Source: Nitrospirota bacterium
GTDB taxonomy: Bacteria; Nitrospirota; Thermodesulfovibrionia; Thermodesulfovibrionales; UBA6898
Direction: 5' to 3'
Length of the DNA: 7,627 nt
Assembly (NCBI GenBank): GCA_021787505.1
Contig: JAJYLU010000002.1
Coordinates: 1-7,627, forward strand
The position numbers and the translations under genes are program-made. Below are positions 5,433-7,627 of this stretch, one piece after another. How positions within the stretch are numbered: the first letter of the stretch is position 1; every line of letters starts with the position of its first letter. Below the pieces are notes generated by a model. That model was not told the DNA's origin, made no database searches, and was given only the letters and a program-made list of their open reading frames with translations.

Positions 5433-7627
5433 ATGAGAAGCAACAGTAGAATGAAACCGGAGCATGCGAAAATCAAAGAGGATAAAATCATCGGTTCTCT
5501 TTTGACACTCACGATATTTCTCTTTTTAGAATTGTCTTTAGCTGCCCTGACTCCACCGGCATTAGCAATGCCGGTGCCGGTGGGGGGGCAGTTTTTCAGT
5601 TATGATGCGGCAGCATCACCGGTTGCCGTGTCAGACCCTTCAATCGCACAACCTGTCGGGCTGGGTTCGGTTACTCAGGCCGGAGATAAGTTAAGTATTC
5701 AGGTTGGGCTTGAAGCATTTGACGGGCCGGTAGATGTTTACTTTGCCATTTCTGCACCGGAAATCGATCCAAATAATATTTATCTGTTGACGCCCGGCAA
5801 TTCCCTGCAGCCTGTGTCGCATGGACTCGTCTCCTGGAGGGCGAATGTGAATGGTCCGATAGACGAAGCCGTATTCGGGGACATTCCCGTCTCTGCGCTT
5901 CCTCCGGGACTGTATAATTTCTACATTGCGATAACGCCCGCGGGCAGCCTCAACGCATACTACCTCTGGCAAACAGAAATGAATCTATTTTCACTTACCG
6001 TAAATAAATTCGGGACGGGGTCCGCTACTAGCGACATAGGAGGAATAAAATGTGGAGATAACTGCTCGGCCACATTTGCTCCAGGCGCTACAGTGAGTCT
6101 GGATGCGACCGCAGGAGCCGACAATAACTTCATGAAATGGGGCGGATGCGATGTCAGCACCGGAAATACATGCAGCCTCGTCATGAACAAAGACAGATCC
6201 GTATCGCCGATGTTCGGCACCAGGCCGGAATTGAAACCCAATGTAAAGGTCTTAAACGAAAACATAGTGCAGTGCCTTGCAGTTGCGAACAATGCGGACG
6301 GCTCGGCCACATATTCATTTACACTGTCCCAGTGCTCAGACCAGGCCATTGAATTATCAAGACTTTCTGAAGGTGATATTTTGGACATAACTGCCGGCAC
6401 TCCCGCCATCAGGAAGGTGACTGCCGTGGACAGCTCTCAGCAGGGGTTGGTCGTGGCCGAAACCATTCAGGGAGACCTTTCAGACCTTGCCAGCAGGGGC
6501 ACGATAGTCTTCTCAGGCAGGCTTATGCCGGAATCAGGCGTCAGCGCTGCTTCGCTGGCTAATGGTCAATCGAAATCTGCGCAGGATGAGCAGAACACCA
6601 ACGGCTGCACAGCAAAGGACGAGGACTGCCCGGAACCGAGCATAACGGAATGCGGTAAAGATCTTCCGACGAAGTGCCCAAACGGGGATGATATCGGTGT
6701 TACTTTTAGTCCCACCTGCACGATCACCTGCACCGGTAAATGGTTCAACGATCTGGTTTCAGGGACCGCAAAACTTAAACTTGACGGCTCAAGCACACTC
6801 GCACTGAAAATACTCGCCTTCGCTGTTGATTGGGGCAATAAGACCTGTATAAAACCGGCCGACTGCACAGAGAACTGCGTCTGCATCGATACAGACGTCG
6901 GGTTTTTGGGATATAAGCTTATCAATATGGACGACCTTCTGCTGAATGTGGAACTGGATCAGACCAATGACGCAAAAATATCATTGGACGCCGAGCTGAA
7001 GGCCAACTATGAAAAAACCATCTATGGGCATACGTGGGGCCCTATTCAGTGCGGACCCTACTTAACCCTTGTTCCGGTGTTCAATCTCTCCGCGGGGTTC
7101 GAGGCTGATGCGAAGGCCTCAGTCAAGACCAGCCTGCACACTGACGCATCCGTGTCGTTTGGGTTTTCGTGCACAGCACCGAATGCTGGCTCACATACAT
7201 GGGATACGCTCGGCAATTGCCAGCCGCTCGGCACCCCCGTGCAATTTAACTATAATCTTCAAACGCCGGAGGCCTGCGGCACGGTCGACGTCAAGGGATG
7301 GATAAAGCCAAAATTTGAAATGAGGGCTTACGATCTTATCGGAACCCCTGTTTTCCCATTCCCTTACGCAAGGGTCCACGCGGAAGCAAATACGTTTGAT
7401 GACAGCATCGCTTGGGACTTATATGCGGGAATAGGCCTTTCTATAGGGACAGATCTCGGCGTTTTGCCAGATAATGGAGAATGCACCAAGGATTCCAAAA
7501 CATGCTGGGCATGGAGCCACGATTTTTCTCCCCAGGATCTTCATATCAATTCTTTAGAGTGGTGTCTCGCCGGGGATTGCTTACGCGAAAAGCCGACCTC
7601 GAAGGGGCCGACGGCAACCATCACGGC
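5433..7627 (+). CDS. large secreted cysteine-rich multidomain beta protein (5' part, runs off the window)
   Basis: An open frame of 731 codons with no stop before the window ends. Residues 1-45 look like a Sec signal peptide: basic n-region, core GSLLTLTIFLFLELSLAAL, likely cleavage after PPALA. Residues about 50-185 look like a beta-sandwich (PVDVYFAIS, SALPPGLYNFYIAITPAGS, YYLWQTEMN). About 187-261 match a divergent InlB-type B-repeat: LTVNKFGTGSATS, CGDNCSATFAPGATVSLDA, and FMKWGGCDVSTGNTC-SLVMNKDRSVSPMF. About 267-365 contain EGDILDITAGTPAIRKVTAV and LASRGTIVFSGRL, a module I associate from memory with large bacterial secreted proteins. A Cys-rich linker (about 389-430) leads into alternating hydrophobic beta-strands. 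By my count there are 24 cysteines after the signal and no CXXCH, so disulfides rather than haem. Probably periplasmic, surface-bound or extracellular; function and C-terminal anchor unknown. ATG 5379 is an alternative start. Confidence 0.85.
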   Translation, partial: MRSNSRMKPEHAKIKEDKIIGSLLTLTIFLFLELSLAALTPPALAMPVPVGGQFFSYDAAASPVAVSDPSIAQPVGLGSVTQAGDKLSIQVGLEAFDGPVDVYFAISAPEIDPNNIYLLTPGNSLQPVSHGLVSWRANVNGPIDEAVFGDIPVSALPPGLYNFYIAITPAGSLNAYYLWQTEMNLFSLTVNKFGTGSATSDIGGIKCGDNCSATFAPGATVSLDATAGADNNFMKWGGCDVSTGNTCSLVMNKDRSVSPMFGTRPELKPNVKVLNENIVQCLAVANNADGSATYSFTLSQCSDQAIELSRLSEGDILDITAGTPAIRKVTAVDSSQQGLVVAETIQGDLSDLASRGTIVFSGRLMPESGVSAASLANGQSKSAQDEQNTNGCTAKDEDCPEPSITECGKDLPTKCPNGDDIGVTFSPTCTITCTGKWFNDLVSGTAKLKLDGSSTLALKILAFAVDWGNKTCIKPADCTENCVCIDTDVGFLGYKLINMDDLLLNVELDQTNDAKISLDAELKANYEKTIYGHTWGPIQCGPYLTLVPVFNLSAGFEADAKASVKTSLHTDASVSFGFSCTAPNAGSHTWDTLGNCQPLGTPVQFNYNLQTPEACGTVDVKGWIKPKFEMRAYDLIGTPVFPFPYARVHAEANTFDDSIAWDLYAGIGLSIGTDLGVLPDNGECTKDSKTCWAWSHDFSPQDLHINSLEWCLAGDCLREKPTSKGPTATIT
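5554..5576 (+). repeat. perfect 10-bp inverted repeat in the signal-peptide coding region
   Basis: CACCGGCATT (5554-5563) and AATGCCGGTG (5567-5576) are perfect complements around the 3-base centre AGC. The stem encodes the end of the signal peptide (PPALAMPV) and is followed by GCCGGT repeats and a G7 run. In mRNA it is a strong hairpin about 120 bases into the gene. No T run follows closely enough for a terminator; a role in pausing translation during export is conceivable. Confidence 0.55.

Noticed and set aside
5960..6409. Antisense open frame of 149 codons opposite the InlB-type repeat
   Set aside because: The + strand frame is continuous over 731 codons with a signal peptide and recognisable modules, so the antisense frame is a shadow.
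6590..6900. Cysteine-rich segment as a multihaem cytochrome
   Set aside because: Cysteines occur as CX3C and CXC patterns with no CXXCH motif, so covalent haem attachment is not supported.
1..7627. tRNA, rRNA, CRISPR array, insertion sequence or phage gene
   Set aside because: No cloverleaf, repeat-spacer pattern, transposase motif or terminal inverted repeats were seen on either strand.

Overview
The window is a piece of a Gram-negative chromosome, all of it coded on the + strand. An outer-membrane beta-barrel of the FadL/OmpP1 family and a MalT-like regulator with a C-terminal BTAD domain fit Desulfobacterota (Geobacter-like) or Nitrospirota. This is inferred from gene content only; no rRNA or marker gene is present to fix the lineage.

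Layout: positions 1-422 hold no recognisable gene but form a dense control region. It has candidate sigma-54 and sigma-70 promoters, a 14-bp direct repeat, an inverted repeat, and a probable GEMM-family cyclic-dinucleotide riboswitch (about 154-244) whose P1 helix competes with an intrinsic terminator (229-268). A structured leader hairpin and a LacI-type palindrome follow. Next come a FadL/OmpP1-type outer-membrane channel gene (423-1694) and a large ATPase/TPR/winged-helix/BTAD regulator (1694-4945). These two share one base (TGATG) and are surely translationally coupled. After 138 bases without a gene lies a small 68-residue protein (5084-5290). The rest of the window is the 5' part of a large secreted, cysteine-rich, beta-rich multidomain protein (5433 to beyond 7627). 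That gene has two in-frame ATGs, each with a strong Shine-Dalgarno sequence.

How the genes may work together (inference): a cyclic dinucleotide, possibly 3',3'-cGAMP judging by an adenine at the specificity position, would relieve termination and switch on the channel and its coupled regulator. The regulator may sense a compound taken up by the channel, or its product, and act on nearby genes such as the secreted protein. The most noteworthy items are the divergent riboswitch with its on-switch logic, the channel/regulator coupling, and the large surface or secreted protein downstream.
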